Counted from the first letter of the stretch, positions 29,549 through 38,073 are shown. The stretch is 58,731 nt of DNA from Tissierella praeacuta DSM 18095 (GCF_900128955.1 NZ_FQTY01000018.1:1-58731); one strand, 5' to 3'. Translations and numbers: made by a program. The notes: generated by a model not told the origin, from the letters alone.

Positions 29549-29899
29549 TTACATTCCTAACCTTAAAGGAGTCAATTCATTTTCCTTTATATCTAATTCC
29601 ATTATTCTTTTAATGGGTATACCTTTACTTCTAGCAAACTCTATTTCTTCAAACATTCCACTTGAGATATGGTTGCCGAATAACCAAAGTTCATCACATT
29701 TATTTAGAAATTTTTTTCCCATGTTAATTCCCAATTTTCTTTCATCTTCTTTGTCCTCATCTAAAATCTGAGGATAAAGAAGATGAGGACAAAAAAAGGC
29801 ATTACCTTCGTTTAACACATGTCGGCAGGCCTTCTTGGCAAAATCTATATTCTTTTCAATATCTCCAGCATAGGGAGATGCAACAAATATTAATTTCAT
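29549..29899 (-). CDS. DUF4406/DUF7768-like nucleotide-binding protein (116 aa)
   Basis: The start is the ATG at 29899 (MKLIFVASPYAGDIEKNIDF) preceded by GAGGAAAGGTTG; the open frame starts earlier without support. The Rossmann-like pattern IFVASPYAG, FFCPHLLYPQ, CDELWLFG and GIPIKRI resembles nucleoside 2-deoxyribosyltransferase-like DUF4406 proteins. It is placed right before the dcm gene (stop 2 nt before its ATG). A role in nucleotide metabolism of the element is plausible; the reaction is unknown. Confidence 0.75.
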   Translation of the reverse strand: MKLIFVASPYAGDIEKNIDFAKKACRHVLNEGNAFFCPHLLYPQILDEDKEDERKLGINMGKKFLNKCDELWLFGNHISSGMFEEIEFARSKGIPIKRIMELDIKENELTPLRLGM

Positions 29900-29918
29900 A
29901 AAACACAACCTTTCCTCT

Positions 29919-30821
29919 TTATTTTGGTACTGCTTGAACAATTGTCCTAGTTGTATTAACTGCTGCTTGTGCAGTATAAACTGCACTCATTATATTAGCA
30001 CGAGTTGATGTGTCAAGTCCGAATGCACCTGCAATTCGTGGCACTTCTCCTGCTGATAACATTAAACCTAAGCCTAGTAAAGCATGATCTTTTACCACCA
30101 TTAAACCAGCCGTTAGTATGGTTGCCTGTAGGAATGTAGTTAAACAAAGACCAATTATCTGTTTAGACCATTGAATAAATCCATCTATATATCCACGAGG
30201 AACAGAAAACATATAAAGACTACCAACTGCTATTTGTATAAGGAGAATTCCCCCTCTTTTTAGGTTAGCAAAGAATACCTTAATCACTGCATATCCAATT
30301 AGGATAATTATAAATAAAGCCATAAAAGGACTTTTTATCATGTAAAGACCTCCAAAGATTTCTGAACTTCCTACACTGGTAATATCTCCCCCAGTATTTA
30401 AATTTGAAATAATATCTGAAGCCAATTCATTGATTCCACTTCCATAGCCTGTAATCCCTGCAGTTAAAGTTGCTTGTAGGTTAACAGATAACTTATATAA
30501 TTCTATTGGTACAATGGTAAAGAGATTTACTGCCATAAATCCCTTTATAGCATTTAAGCCTGCATCTCTGATACCACCTCTTCCATTTTGATATTCTATT
30601 CCTGTTTCAAAAACTGATACTATAAGTCCTGTTCCATATAGGGACCAGGCAAGATAAGAGAAAAAGAGAACAATAGACTGTACCCAACTCATTTCAAAAA
30701 GTTCTACTCCCATATTTTTCATATTGGCAAAAAAGTCAGCAAGGAAACCTACAATTTGTCCATAAATCCAGTCTATTATTTGATCCATTACATCTCTTAA
30801 TATAAAATCCCATATAAATAT
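29919..30821 (-). CDS. VirB6/TrbL-like conjugation membrane protein
   Basis: About 300 aa with six or more hydrophobic helices (SIVLFFSYLAWSLYGTGLIV, FMAVNLFTIVPIELY, FMALFIIILIGYAVIKVFF, LLGLGLMLSAG) and the TrbL/DUF6045-like ending RANIMSAVYTAQAAVN. It would form part of the transfer channel in the membrane. The RBS AAGGAGGCG (30831-30839) has ATA, not ATG, at ideal spacing (30821, reading IFIWDFILRD); the next ATG is at 30788. The normal start codon may have mutated, which would lower expression. Confidence 0.75.
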   Translation of the reverse strand: MFIWDFILRDVMDQIIDWIYGQIVGFLADFFANMKNMGVELFEMSWVQSIVLFFSYLAWSLYGTGLIVSVFETGIEYQNGRGGIRDAGLNAIKGFMAVNLFTIVPIELYKLSVNLQATLTAGITGYGSGINELASDIISNLNTGGDITSVGSSEIFGGLYMIKSPFMALFIIILIGYAVIKVFFANLKRGGILLIQIAVGSLYMFSVPRGYIDGFIQWSKQIIGLCLTTFLQATILTAGLMVVKDHALLGLGLMLSAGEVPRIAGAFGLDTSTRANIMSAVYTAQAAVNTTRTIVQAVPK

Positions 30822-30851
30822 TTTTATCGCCTCCTTTCGTATCCAAGTATA

Positions 30852-30879
30852 AAGGCATACACTATAGAAGGTATGCCTT
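30852..30879. terminator. Hairpin terminator between divergent/convergent units
   Basis: A 9-bp perfect stem AAGGCATAC / GTATGCCTT with a 10-nt loop. TTTTCAT follows on the plus strand and TTATAC on the minus strand. Confidence 0.55.
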
Positions 30880-30994
30880 TTCATATTATTTTATATTCCA
30901 AGTATCCCTACAAAAGGATGGTAGACATCTTTTATTTTTTATTCATCAGTTTATATTTTATACATTCTATATACCTTAATTGTCTTTTTAACCT

Positions 30995-31021
30995 TTAATT
31001 TTTGTAGAAAAATGCCGATAT
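30995..31021 (+). promoter_or_regulatory. Sigma-D (flagellar sigma)-like promoter, cassette 1
   Basis: TTAA (30995-30998), 15 nt, then GCCGATAT (31014-31021), continuing AATTA. The -10 is a perfect match to the sigma-28/sigma-D element GCCGATAT, the -35 matches 3 of 4 to TAAA, and the spacing is canonical. The same arrangement precedes the second cassette at 37591. TATAAT is embedded too, but no TTGACA-like -35 lies 17 nt upstream. The rest of the 30880-31146 gap has nothing else recognised. Confidence 0.6.
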
Positions 31022-31146
31022 AATTAGTACAAAAATATATTCAACCCCAAAACCTACACAGTTGAAAGAAGGTGATGCTAATGTTTATAGCAGACATGTA
31101 ATATAAGTTCCATTTCATGATTCCATATTAAGAAGGGAGATTATAA

Positions 31147-31707
31147 ATGAAAAAGTATACAAGTTTTTTCAGTTTGTCCATAAGCATAATTATGTTATTC
31201 ATGGTATTTGCTTCTATACCTGTCATGGCCACAACACCCATAGCTGAGAGCGAAAACTATATTGATATTGAAGTTCCCCTTGTCCCAATTGATACTGGAT
31301 TTATCACGCCATTGGCTATTAGCCCACTTACGGGTAATGCGGGTAAATTAAATGCTTTTTTCAATATTGGTCAAACATCTGCAACTACCAATATGGCAAT
31401 TTTTGATTTTCGTGACAATACATTACCGGTAAATGCTAAAATCACCAAGGTAGAACTATCATCTCAACGAACTGCGGTTCCTGGTATGACATATTATGCT
31501 CAGATTGGAAAAGGCTCGACTACTACCAATTTTAATTGGGCACCCAATATTTCTTGGGCTTCAACAGTGAATACTAACTATTTTAATAACCAAAATCCCT
31601 ACGACTACTGGGCACTCCGTTTTTATGCAACAAGAACAATCACTCAGCCCGATTATGGTGCAGGAGCTACAGTTTCATCAGCAATACTAAGAGTCTATTG
31701 GAAATAA
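31147..31707 (+). CDS. Secreted beta-sandwich-like protein, cassette 1 (186 aa)
   Basis: Signal peptide at residues 1-29 (ends PVMATT). The mature part is rich in Thr, Asn and Ala with beta patterns: NMAIFDFRDNTLPVNAKITK, VELSSQR, ATRTITQPDYGAG and final SSAILRVYWK. The 'LPxxAxIxKVExSS' and 'LRVxW' features recur in the secreted protein at 36643-37527. They resemble extracellular carbohydrate-binding-type beta-sandwiches, but no family is certain. AAGGGAG precedes the ATG. Transcribed against the flanking conjugation genes. Confidence 0.65.
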   Translation: MKKYTSFFSLSISIIMLFMVFASIPVMATTPIAESENYIDIEVPLVPIDTGFITPLAISPLTGNAGKLNAFFNIGQTSATTNMAIFDFRDNTLPVNAKITKVELSSQRTAVPGMTYYAQIGKGSTTTNFNWAPNISWASTVNTNYFNNQNPYDYWALRFYATRTITQPDYGAGATVSSAILRVYWK

Positions 31708-31796
31708 CCAATTAAATAAGGATGACTAAAATCGAATATTTTTACTTTGTATATTCCCTTTAGGCATCCTCAACCACATTAACAGGAGGTGATCTG

Positions 31797-32345
31797 ATGA
31801 ATATCAAGGGAATACCTTATATAAATTATTATACCGCCCCAATGGCAAAACAAACCCAGGTAAGAAATAAGACAAACAAACCTGATGAAATAACTAATCC
31901 CATTAAAAATGATATAGTGGATACCGTAGAAATTACAAATATTTCTGATGCCAATAAAATAGAGTTGGAACGTCGTGCGGCTTTAGATAAAGTTAGCCCC
32001 AAGGAAGCTCTCATGGCTGCTTTAACAACTGCTCCAAACAACGATGATGTGGAACGTAGCAAGGCATTAGCAGCCAAATTTGCACCGATTCAAAATAAAA
32101 TGTTATCTGGCAAAAAATTAACCGCAGAAGAAAAACAATTTTTACAAAAATATTATCCCGAATTTGCAACCACAGCACGACGCATTGAGCAAGAAATCGA
32201 ACAACTCCGTAACCAAGTCAGACATTCTAAGTCAAGAGAAGATGCAAACCGATTGATTATGGAAAAGAAAATACAGCTTATGAACTCAGGAAAAAAAGAT
32301 GGTTTTCTTTTATTCATAATGCCTGCGATTGATGAAGCCTTCTAG
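31797..32345 (+). CDS. Leaderless MNI-type protein, cassette 1 (182 aa)
   Basis: Begins MNIKGIPYINYYTAPMAKQT; residues 1-50 look disordered with DTVEITNISDANKIELERR, after which come helices (LTAEEKQFLQKYYPEFATTA, RRIEQEIEQLRNQVRHSKSR). RBS AGGAGGTGATCTG is excellent. No Sec signal peptide. The disordered MN(I)-type start resembles FlgM and other flagellar-exported proteins, which would fit the sigma-D-like promoter. No family recognised with certainty. It is the second gene of a two-gene cassette, 90 nt after the secreted protein gene. Confidence 0.6.
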   Translation: MNIKGIPYINYYTAPMAKQTQVRNKTNKPDEITNPIKNDIVDTVEITNISDANKIELERRAALDKVSPKEALMAALTTAPNNDDVERSKALAAKFAPIQNKMLSGKKLTAEEKQFLQKYYPEFATTARRIEQEIEQLRNQVRHSKSREDANRLIMEKKIQLMNSGKKDGFLLFIMPAIDEAF

Positions 32346-32499
32346 ATAATATAATACAAAATCTATTGTTCCTAAAAATTGCTTAAACCTATGATGGAAA
32401 TACAATCATGTTGACAACTGACATTAAATTTTAATATCCTATTATCAGCACTTGATGTGATTTGAAGAATTAGTCCCATCCAAACCTCTTTACACAAAT

Positions 32500-32533
32500 A
32501 AGCCGTTTCATTTCCGTTTTAATGTAACGGCTT
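32500..32533. terminator. Hairpin between convergent genes
   Basis: AAGCCGTTT (32500-32508) pairs with AACGGCTT (32526-32533), further pairing CATT/AATG inside. It lies 10 nt from the end of the DUF3852 gene and 155 nt past cassette 1. T tracts are weak on both strands. Confidence 0.5.
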
Positions 32534-32542
32534 TTGCTTCGC

Positions 32543-32884
32543 CTACATTCCAAGAATTTTCCAAATATATTTTGGTGCTGTTAAGGTAAATACCAAGCAT
32601 GCAAACAGTATTGCAGGGGCTGCCCATTCAAATTGTCCATGTTTGCGAAAATCAAAATATGCGGTACCCAGTTTTGCAAAGAAAAATACTGCTAGAATTA
32701 AATCTATTGCTGGAAATACTACTTTATTTACTACAGTCTTAATTTGAGTTGATGCATCTTTCCAAGTCCCCTCAATTGCTCCTGCCACATCTCCTGAACC
32801 TGCTGCAAAAGTTATAGTACTGAGCATTAAAAAAGCCATTAGCACTATACAAATTACTAATATATTTTTCTTATATGTCTTCAT
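32543..32884 (-). CDS. DUF3852 pilin-like conjugation protein (TrbC/VirB2 type)
   Basis: 113 aa from the ATG at 32884 (MKTYKKNILVICIV), with AAAGGTG upstream. A signal segment ends about FAAGSGD, and two hydrophobic helices follow (VVFPAIDLILAVFFFAKLGT, PAILFACLVFTLTAP). The size, leader and two-helix hairpin match VirB2/TrbC-like pilins, and DUF3852 is a regular member of these operons. It is placed just after the 563-aa secreted protein gene. Confidence 0.8.
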   Translation of the reverse strand: MKTYKKNILVICIVLMAFLMLSTITFAAGSGDVAGAIEGTWKDASTQIKTVVNKVVFPAIDLILAVFFFAKLGTAYFDFRKHGQFEWAAPAILFACLVFTLTAPKYIWKILGM

Positions 32885-32908
32885 AAAAATCACCTTTCTC
32901 TTTCTGTA

Positions 32909-34600
32909 TTAAGGTTTTAATGGTGCAATGTGCCAGTCCTGCCATAGATTGCCCCTTATTGTAAGTGAGTCTGTAAGATTCATAGAAAGCATCCCATCAG
33001 GAGTCCATACATCTATAACCCAAGTATTTACTGTATATGCCCCGTCAGGCATCCATATAGGAGTAAAGTGGGTACGATTTTTATAGGTTGAATAATTATT
33101 TTTCTTAAATTCAAACTTTGGGCTTGAGCCACTAGATGTTTTATCCAGTAATCTCCAATAAGTTTCATATCTAAATTCTGGAAAATAGGATACAGCGTTT
33201 TGTGGATAGGTAATTGCTGAACTTTGGTTGCTGTTGATATTTACATTTACTAATTGATTAATTCCATATCCACTTTTAAAGGTACTTCCATTTCCAGTAG
33301 GATTTTTGCTATCATTTGTAATTCTCATATCTGCAGAAAGTCTTGCACTATATTGGTCAAGGTCAAATTCCCACCATCCATGGTCACACCAATATCCTGA
33401 GTCTTCCCCAGTACTATGCCATACCCAATATTCCTGCCACCAAGGACGCCATATACTCCAATTTGCATTTGTCTTTTCTTCTCTTCTTGGAATAGGTACA
33501 TAAGAGAAGGAATCATTCCTGTCATCTGCTACTGGATTCGGCGGAGGATTTTTATCTAAATCTACAATTTTAATATTTATAATTGATTTAGCAGTTCCAC
33601 CAGGACCATTAACATTTACATGTATTGTCATATTTTGCTCTGTACTTGGGGTTGTCCACTTTACCCAAGCAAGTTGTGAATCTCCCCTTGGATAATAGAT
33701 ATTACCCACATTATAGGTTCTTCCACCAATGTCAAAACTTACATAGGTTGGATTATCAGGATCCGATTGTCCCCCGCTTACCATCACTGATGTAATTACT
33801 TCAGTATTTACTCTATATTCATAATCATATGTGCTGATAATTGGTTCTTCAGGTTTTTCTTTAAATCTAACAATTCCAAGGCCTAAATAATTCTTAATAT
33901 CTGAGTTTGAAGCTGGAGTTGATGTACTACCACTCCATGCATGATATCCTAAATCTCCTACCTCTAAAAACATAGCTAGAGGCAGATTTTTATGAGATAA
34001 GGATACCATTTTAGTTCTAAGTCCACCACTTAATTTCTCATCATACATGACCGCTTCCGTTGCAGTTGTAGCTATCATTACTCCTTGAAATGTGTAATAG
34101 GCTATGGGTTCTAGGAATAATTTATATTCTCCATTGATTAAGGTATCATAATTCATTCCAGTATTTGATGCTATAGATCTAATAACTTGCTCATCAGTAA
34201 AATAACTTTTTATTGCTTCAATATTATTTTTACCCTCTGTACTTACTATTCTAGGTATCGATTGAGATGGATTAATGTAAGAATATGAGCCTTGTATTGG
34301 TGACAAGTTTCTGCCTCCATTGTATTGAAGTTTCGATACTTTCCCAAAATGAAATATTGTAGATGGTGGCTGTTTATTAGTTAAATCAATCGGAGTAGTT
34401 ACTATTGAATAGTCATCTACTCTTACGATACTGACTCTTACTCCATCATTCCCAGGCGACCATTTATTTTGACTAGTTCCACTCCCCATTCCACCTCCAC
34501 CCGAATCTATGTTTCCATCTCCAACTGCAAACACAAAAAAAGGCATTATAAAATTAAATATTATTAAAATTGTAATAAAAAATATTATTCTTCTCTTCAT
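32909..34600 (-). CDS. Large secreted protein of the conjugation operon (563 aa)
   Basis: Signal peptide at 1-25 (ends VFAVGDG), then a Gly/Ser-rich linker and a long beta-rich extracellular part with many Trp and Tyr near 370-420 (WSIWRPWWQEYWVWHSTGED). Ig-like sections are suggested by PTYVSFDIGGRTYNVGN and MTIHVNVNGPGGTAKSIINI. I do not recognise a named family, but a large secreted protein at this position is usual in related elements and may act as an adhesin or mating-surface factor. No membrane anchor or sortase motif was seen. Confidence 0.7.
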   Translation of the reverse strand: MKRRIIFFITILIIFNFIMPFFVFAVGDGNIDSGGGGMGSGTSQNKWSPGNDGVRVSIVRVDDYSIVTTPIDLTNKQPPSTIFHFGKVSKLQYNGGRNLSPIQGSYSYINPSQSIPRIVSTEGKNNIEAIKSYFTDEQVIRSIASNTGMNYDTLINGEYKLFLEPIAYYTFQGVMIATTATEAVMYDEKLSGGLRTKMVSLSHKNLPLAMFLEVGDLGYHAWSGSTSTPASNSDIKNYLGLGIVRFKEKPEEPIISTYDYEYRVNTEVITSVMVSGGQSDPDNPTYVSFDIGGRTYNVGNIYYPRGDSQLAWVKWTTPSTEQNMTIHVNVNGPGGTAKSIINIKIVDLDKNPPPNPVADDRNDSFSYVPIPRREEKTNANWSIWRPWWQEYWVWHSTGEDSGYWCDHGWWEFDLDQYSARLSADMRITNDSKNPTGNGSTFKSGYGINQLVNVNINSNQSSAITYPQNAVSYFPEFRYETYWRLLDKTSSGSSPKFEFKKNNYSTYKNRTHFTPIWMPDGAYTVNTWVIDVWTPDGMLSMNLTDSLTIRGNLWQDWHIAPLKP

Positions 34601-34637
34601 CTCTTTCTCCTTTCCGTCTTTTTTGAGTTTTGAACAT

Positions 34638-34673
34638 AAAAAAAGGAAGTATCGGCTATTTGCTTTTACTTCC
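34638..34673 (-). terminator. Rho-independent terminator
   Basis: The stem GGAAGTA / TACTTCC (34645-34651, 34667-34673) is followed on the minus strand by TTTTTTTATG. It ends transcription coming from the replisome-organizer remnant before the 563-aa gene starts at 34600. Confidence 0.65.
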
Positions 34674-34864
34674 TCGTGGTAGTTTATTTAATTGTGTGTT
34701 ACTTTAACAAACTGAGTTTTTCTTTCAGAAAACCGACTATCATTGCACTCTTGTGTACCGCCATAATGAACAAAAGTATTAGTTATCATTCTGCCACATA
34801 ATAATCCCTTTTTAAATATCAGTTATAGTGCTTTCTATAACTGTGTTGTTATTATAATCAATTT

Positions 34865-35096
34865 TCAAGTAAGTAACTCTATATCTATCTCTATATCTCC
34901 GTTGCAGTTTTCTTGCAGTGGTGTTGCATTGCAATGCTTTTTGATTATTTTTAATCTACCTTGATTTTCTTGAACGTCTTATAAAATCCGTTTCTACTCC
35001 GTCATAATATATTTTCCTTAGCCTTTTTATCCTCTTGTCCGTGAAAAAATTTTCTTTTAGCTTTAACCAATAATATCTTCTGTTTTCTGTTGACAT
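34865..35096 (-). pseudogene. N-terminal remnant of a phage replisome organizer-like protein
   Basis: ATG at 35096, reading MSTENRRYYWLKLKENFFTD then KRIKRLRKI, the standard start of replisome-organizer N-domains. The central part is missing: after RRSRKSR a stop occurs and another frame gives CNATPLQENCNGDIEIDIEL, resembling the low-complexity region of such proteins. Its first 48 nt are repeated at 37707-37754. Confidence 0.65.
35044..35091. repeat. 48-bp direct repeat, copy A
   Basis: Identical to 37707-37754 except for one base (AATAATATC against AATAGTATC). Both encode the start of the replisome-organizer gene in the same orientation. Together they bracket the DUF4885-like gene and the secreted protein gene of cassette 2. 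Confidence 0.85.
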
Positions 35097-35279
35097 TCTT
35101 TTTCCTCCTGTTTTTGAAATAAAAAAAGGCAATAGCTTTTTTCTCTACTACTGCCCACATACATTTCTATTTCGAGACGGTGAAAAGGCGTTTTTAGTCT
35201 TTTATATCGTCTTTAACAGATTTCCTTGTCCTTGCTCTTAAAGTTCGGCTCAAGGCTTTATATTGTTTTTTATGATAAC

Positions 35280-36626
35280 TTATATTTTTACTGAAAAATT
35301 CATCGTTGACAACTGAGAAAACAAATTCAGCAATCCTTTATCCTTATTGATGGATGTATTGACCATTTCAGAGATAACACTATTTTGAATGCCGTACACA
35401 AAAAGTTGATTTGGAATTTTTTCGTAAAGAATATTAAGATTTGTTCCAATAGGGATATCAAACAGGTTTTTGCTAAAAAAGTCATCGAGAGCTTTTTTTA
35501 CATCAAATTTTTGCGGCAAATTCTCATTTTGTTGATAGGTATTTTGATACGCATGGACTTTTTTAGAATCCACAAAAAAAGACTTTCCCTTGTCAATGAG
35601 TTTAATCCCGTCCTTAGAGAGTTCATAATCGTCTACACCTTTTTCTCTTGCCATATCATGTATCCAGTCATTTTGTCCTACCCCATATTTGTATTTTTGG
35701 TGCATATCCATTAGATGACCATTTTGAAACCCGATATCTATGAAGTCATTTTCTTTCAGAATTCCTTTTTTTGAAAAATATTTAATATCCAAGCCTAATA
35801 GACCGAGTACGTCCCTCTGTTCTTTCTTGGTATTGCCTTTAGTTGCTTCTTTGACACCTTCAGAGATTTTAACTAAAATATCTTCGCCATCTTTTGTAAA
35901 GAAACTGCCGTCTCTTGCTTCCAAATCTCTCATATCAAGACCTGTATATTTGAAAATTTTATCCGCTAAATTCCAAAGTCGACTCTTTTCAGGATCATAT
36001 TGTTGAGACAGGCTTATCCCTGAAGAAGACTGAACCATGTGCAAGGATAAAACAAATGAATTCTGATCTTGATTTAAAATATTCTCAATATCTTGTTTTA
36101 ATGCATCATCTATATTTCCTAAAACGGAGATCCTTTGAGTATATAAGTCACTTCGAAAAATCAAAGGAACATCATTCGGAATATAAATACCGTTTTCCTT
36201 AAAAAGTTTAGACACTTGAAAATCCATGTTTAGGCGATCATGTATTCGACTCCTATAACTCTCTATTTCGCCATGAATTCGAGGAACTTCATTGCCATAA
36301 TATTTATAGTCCTCCACAGAATAGAAAATAGGGTTACCTCCATCCAAAACATCCATCTCATTTTGATAAGCATTCATACGATCTGCTGAAAGATATTTAC
36401 CATCTAAAACCCGATAGTGGGCGTAGGTTTTATCAAAATACTTTCTTCGTATATGTTCTTTGGGATCCGCAAAAGACTTATTCTGACGATTGATTTCTGC
36501 ATACATTTTATCAATTTTGTCTTTTAATTCTCCTGACGGACCCTTATATAAATTTTTAGCTGTTCGTCCTTCCAATTTATAGGGAGAACTACCAGAATTA
36601 GTCACAGTAATCCTTGCAATATTCAT
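35280..36626 (-). CDS. Leaderless MNI-type protein, DUF4885-like, cassette 2 (448 aa)
   Basis: Begins MNIARITVTNSGSSPYKLEG, a probably disordered start. A helical domain follows with DKIDKMYAEINRQNKSFADP and KEHIRRKYFDKTYAHYRVLD, which resembles DUF4885 proteins of Bacillus (recognition is moderate). The C-terminal 150 residues (ELSKDGIKLIDKGKSFFVDS onwards) are unassigned. No signal peptide or membrane segment. It follows the secreted protein gene by 16 nt and shares its promoter, mirroring cassette 1. Function is unknown. Confidence 0.6.
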   Translation of the reverse strand: MNIARITVTNSGSSPYKLEGRTAKNLYKGPSGELKDKIDKMYAEINRQNKSFADPKEHIRRKYFDKTYAHYRVLDGKYLSADRMNAYQNEMDVLDGGNPIFYSVEDYKYYGNEVPRIHGEIESYRSRIHDRLNMDFQVSKLFKENGIYIPNDVPLIFRSDLYTQRISVLGNIDDALKQDIENILNQDQNSFVLSLHMVQSSSGISLSQQYDPEKSRLWNLADKIFKYTGLDMRDLEARDGSFFTKDGEDILVKISEGVKEATKGNTKKEQRDVLGLLGLDIKYFSKKGILKENDFIDIGFQNGHLMDMHQKYKYGVGQNDWIHDMAREKGVDDYELSKDGIKLIDKGKSFFVDSKKVHAYQNTYQQNENLPQKFDVKKALDDFFSKNLFDIPIGTNLNILYEKIPNQLFVYGIQNSVISEMVNTSINKDKGLLNLFSQLSTMNFSVKI

Positions 36627-36642
36627 TGTATCCTCAATCCTC

Positions 36643-37527
36643 CTATCTAAAGTTCCAGCCAGAAGTTATATCATAAAGATAGTTTACTCTTAATTTCACA
36701 TTACTCATAGTTGATCTTGCTGTTGCTTTAGCATTATATTTGAAAGACCACCTTTGTTTTACTGGTATTTCATCAGATAAGTCGATGTAATAATAACCGC
36801 TTGTAACACTAGAAACCCTAGATTCATACCAAGTAGATTCAGTTTGAGGCATAAGCATATGTCTTACATTTCCCTGACTTGGAGACATACGGCTACTCGT
36901 TTCTACGCTTTTTACAATAGCACCATCTGGAATACTCGATTCTCTGGATAAGTCGACTGTAATAACACTGGAATCAACTCCAGATAAAGACATACTAGAG
37001 TTGCCATTATTTCGTGCTGTTCCTCGAAAATAAAAGGTTTTTGTTGTGCTTTTCATCCTATCAGCAAAATTTAGAGAAAAGAACATATCTCCTATATAAT
37101 TTCCTCTCTCTACTTTTAAGAAATAAGAGGCAGCTCTAGAACCATCGGCTCTTACTGCCAAAAACTTAATAAAATTTGACGGATTAGCAATTTGGCTCAC
37201 ACGCATTACTTCGTCCATAGTATTTGCATCATATAAGACAAAATTCATGCCATCGTAATCATTACTACGAGAGCAAGTAACATAAATTTGTTCATCTGAA
37301 CTCATGTTAAATTTAAACCAAGCTTCTGTTTGATCTTTATCAATAGCACAAGTTTTGATATTTTTGTATTTCCAATGACCAATGTTATAAGCAGTACTTG
37401 GACTATTGTTACCAATAATAGCATGTTCTGGATTGATTTCCGCATGTACCACAATTGCATTTGTAAATAGCAATGCAAACACAAATAAATTAACAAGCAC
37501 TTTCTTTAACAAACCAATTCTTTTCAT
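36643..37527 (-). CDS. Secreted beta-rich protein, cassette 2 (294 aa)
   Basis: Signal peptide at 1-29 (ends VVHAEI); AAGGAGAG precedes the ATG. Residues 45-150 look like a beta-sandwich (TEAWFKFNMSSDEQIYVTCS, AASYFLKVERGNYIGDMFFS). The C-terminal half resembles the secreted protein of cassette 1: SSVITVDLSRESSIPDGAIV, KSVETSSRM, and final NVKLRVNYLYD. No catalytic motif is seen. The longer N-terminal domain is the main difference between the two. Confidence 0.65.
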   Translation of the reverse strand: MKRIGLLKKVLVNLFVFALLFTNAIVVHAEINPEHAIIGNNSPSTAYNIGHWKYKNIKTCAIDKDQTEAWFKFNMSSDEQIYVTCSRSNDYDGMNFVLYDANTMDEVMRVSQIANPSNFIKFLAVRADGSRAASYFLKVERGNYIGDMFFSLNFADRMKSTTKTFYFRGTARNNGNSSMSLSGVDSSVITVDLSRESSIPDGAIVKSVETSSRMSPSQGNVRHMLMPQTESTWYESRVSSVTSGYYYIDLSDEIPVKQRWSFKYNAKATARSTMSNVKLRVNYLYDITSGWNFR

Positions 37528-37590
37528 AAGAAAATCTCTCCTTTTTAAAATAAATTTTTATGTGTAGTTTAGCATGACCTGTTATTAATT

Positions 37591-37617
37591 ATATCGGATA
37601 TTACCATCAAAAGTTAA
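37591..37617 (-). promoter_or_regulatory. Sigma-D (flagellar sigma)-like promoter, cassette 2
   Basis: On the minus strand: TTAA (37617-37614), 15 nt, TCCGATAT (37598-37591), continuing AATTA. The -35, spacing, -10 and four following bases are the same as at 30995-31021 apart from the first base of the -10. It lies 64 nt upstream of the secreted protein start. Confidence 0.6.
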
Positions 37618-37706
37618 GGGGATTAGTAAAAAAGCAATTAATATTTAATCCACCCCTTTTCCCTGTCAACGGTAAAATGCACGAGCTATCCCTCGCCCTT
37701 GACAGT

Positions 37707-37754
37707 AAAAAATTTTCTTTTAGCTTTAACCAATAGTATCTTCTGTTTTCTGTT
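37707..37754. repeat. 48-bp direct repeat, copy B (replisome-organizer start)
   Basis: Matches 35044-35091 with one mismatch. The minus strand reads ENRRYYWLKLKENF and then diverges into unrelated sequence, so this is a truncated second copy of the same gene start. Confidence 0.8.
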
Positions 37755-37799
37755 ATTTCTTCTCCTTATATAATGTATTTAAGTTGTTAGAGGTGTCAA

Positions 37800-37950
37800 A
37801 TGTATTATTTAGGTATTGATATTGGTAAAAAACACTCGTGTTGCTTCACTTGTTGATGATAAAAAGCAAGTTGTATTCAAGGCTTTCTCGTTTTCAAACT
37901 CAGTTAGGCGAGTATGAAGCAACAATAAGGTCTTTTTGTCGTATCTAAAT
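37800..37950 (+). pseudogene. N-terminal remnant of an IS110-family transposase
   Basis: MYYLGIDIGK followed, after a one-base shift, by NTRVASLVDDKKQVVFKAFS. This is the start of the DEDD domain of an IS110 transposase different from the intact copy at 23847. It is cut off after about 50 codons, right beside repeat copy B. Confidence 0.65.
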
Positions 37951-38035
37951 TTATTTAATTTTTATGAATATCAATTCCTATATTTTTTCACTTAACCCCT
38001 TGACTTTTAATAGTTAATCTTTCTCCAAAGAAAAA

Positions 38036-38055
38036 ACACTGCATTTCTGCAGTGT
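38036..38055 (-). terminator. Rho-independent terminator after DUF6550 gene
   Basis: ACACTGCA / TGCAGTGT with a 4-nt loop, followed on the minus strand by TTTTTTCTTTGG. It lies 19 nt past the DUF6550 stop and closes the Tad gene run. Confidence 0.8.
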
Positions 38056-38073
38056 CTTCATTTCATCTCTTAA

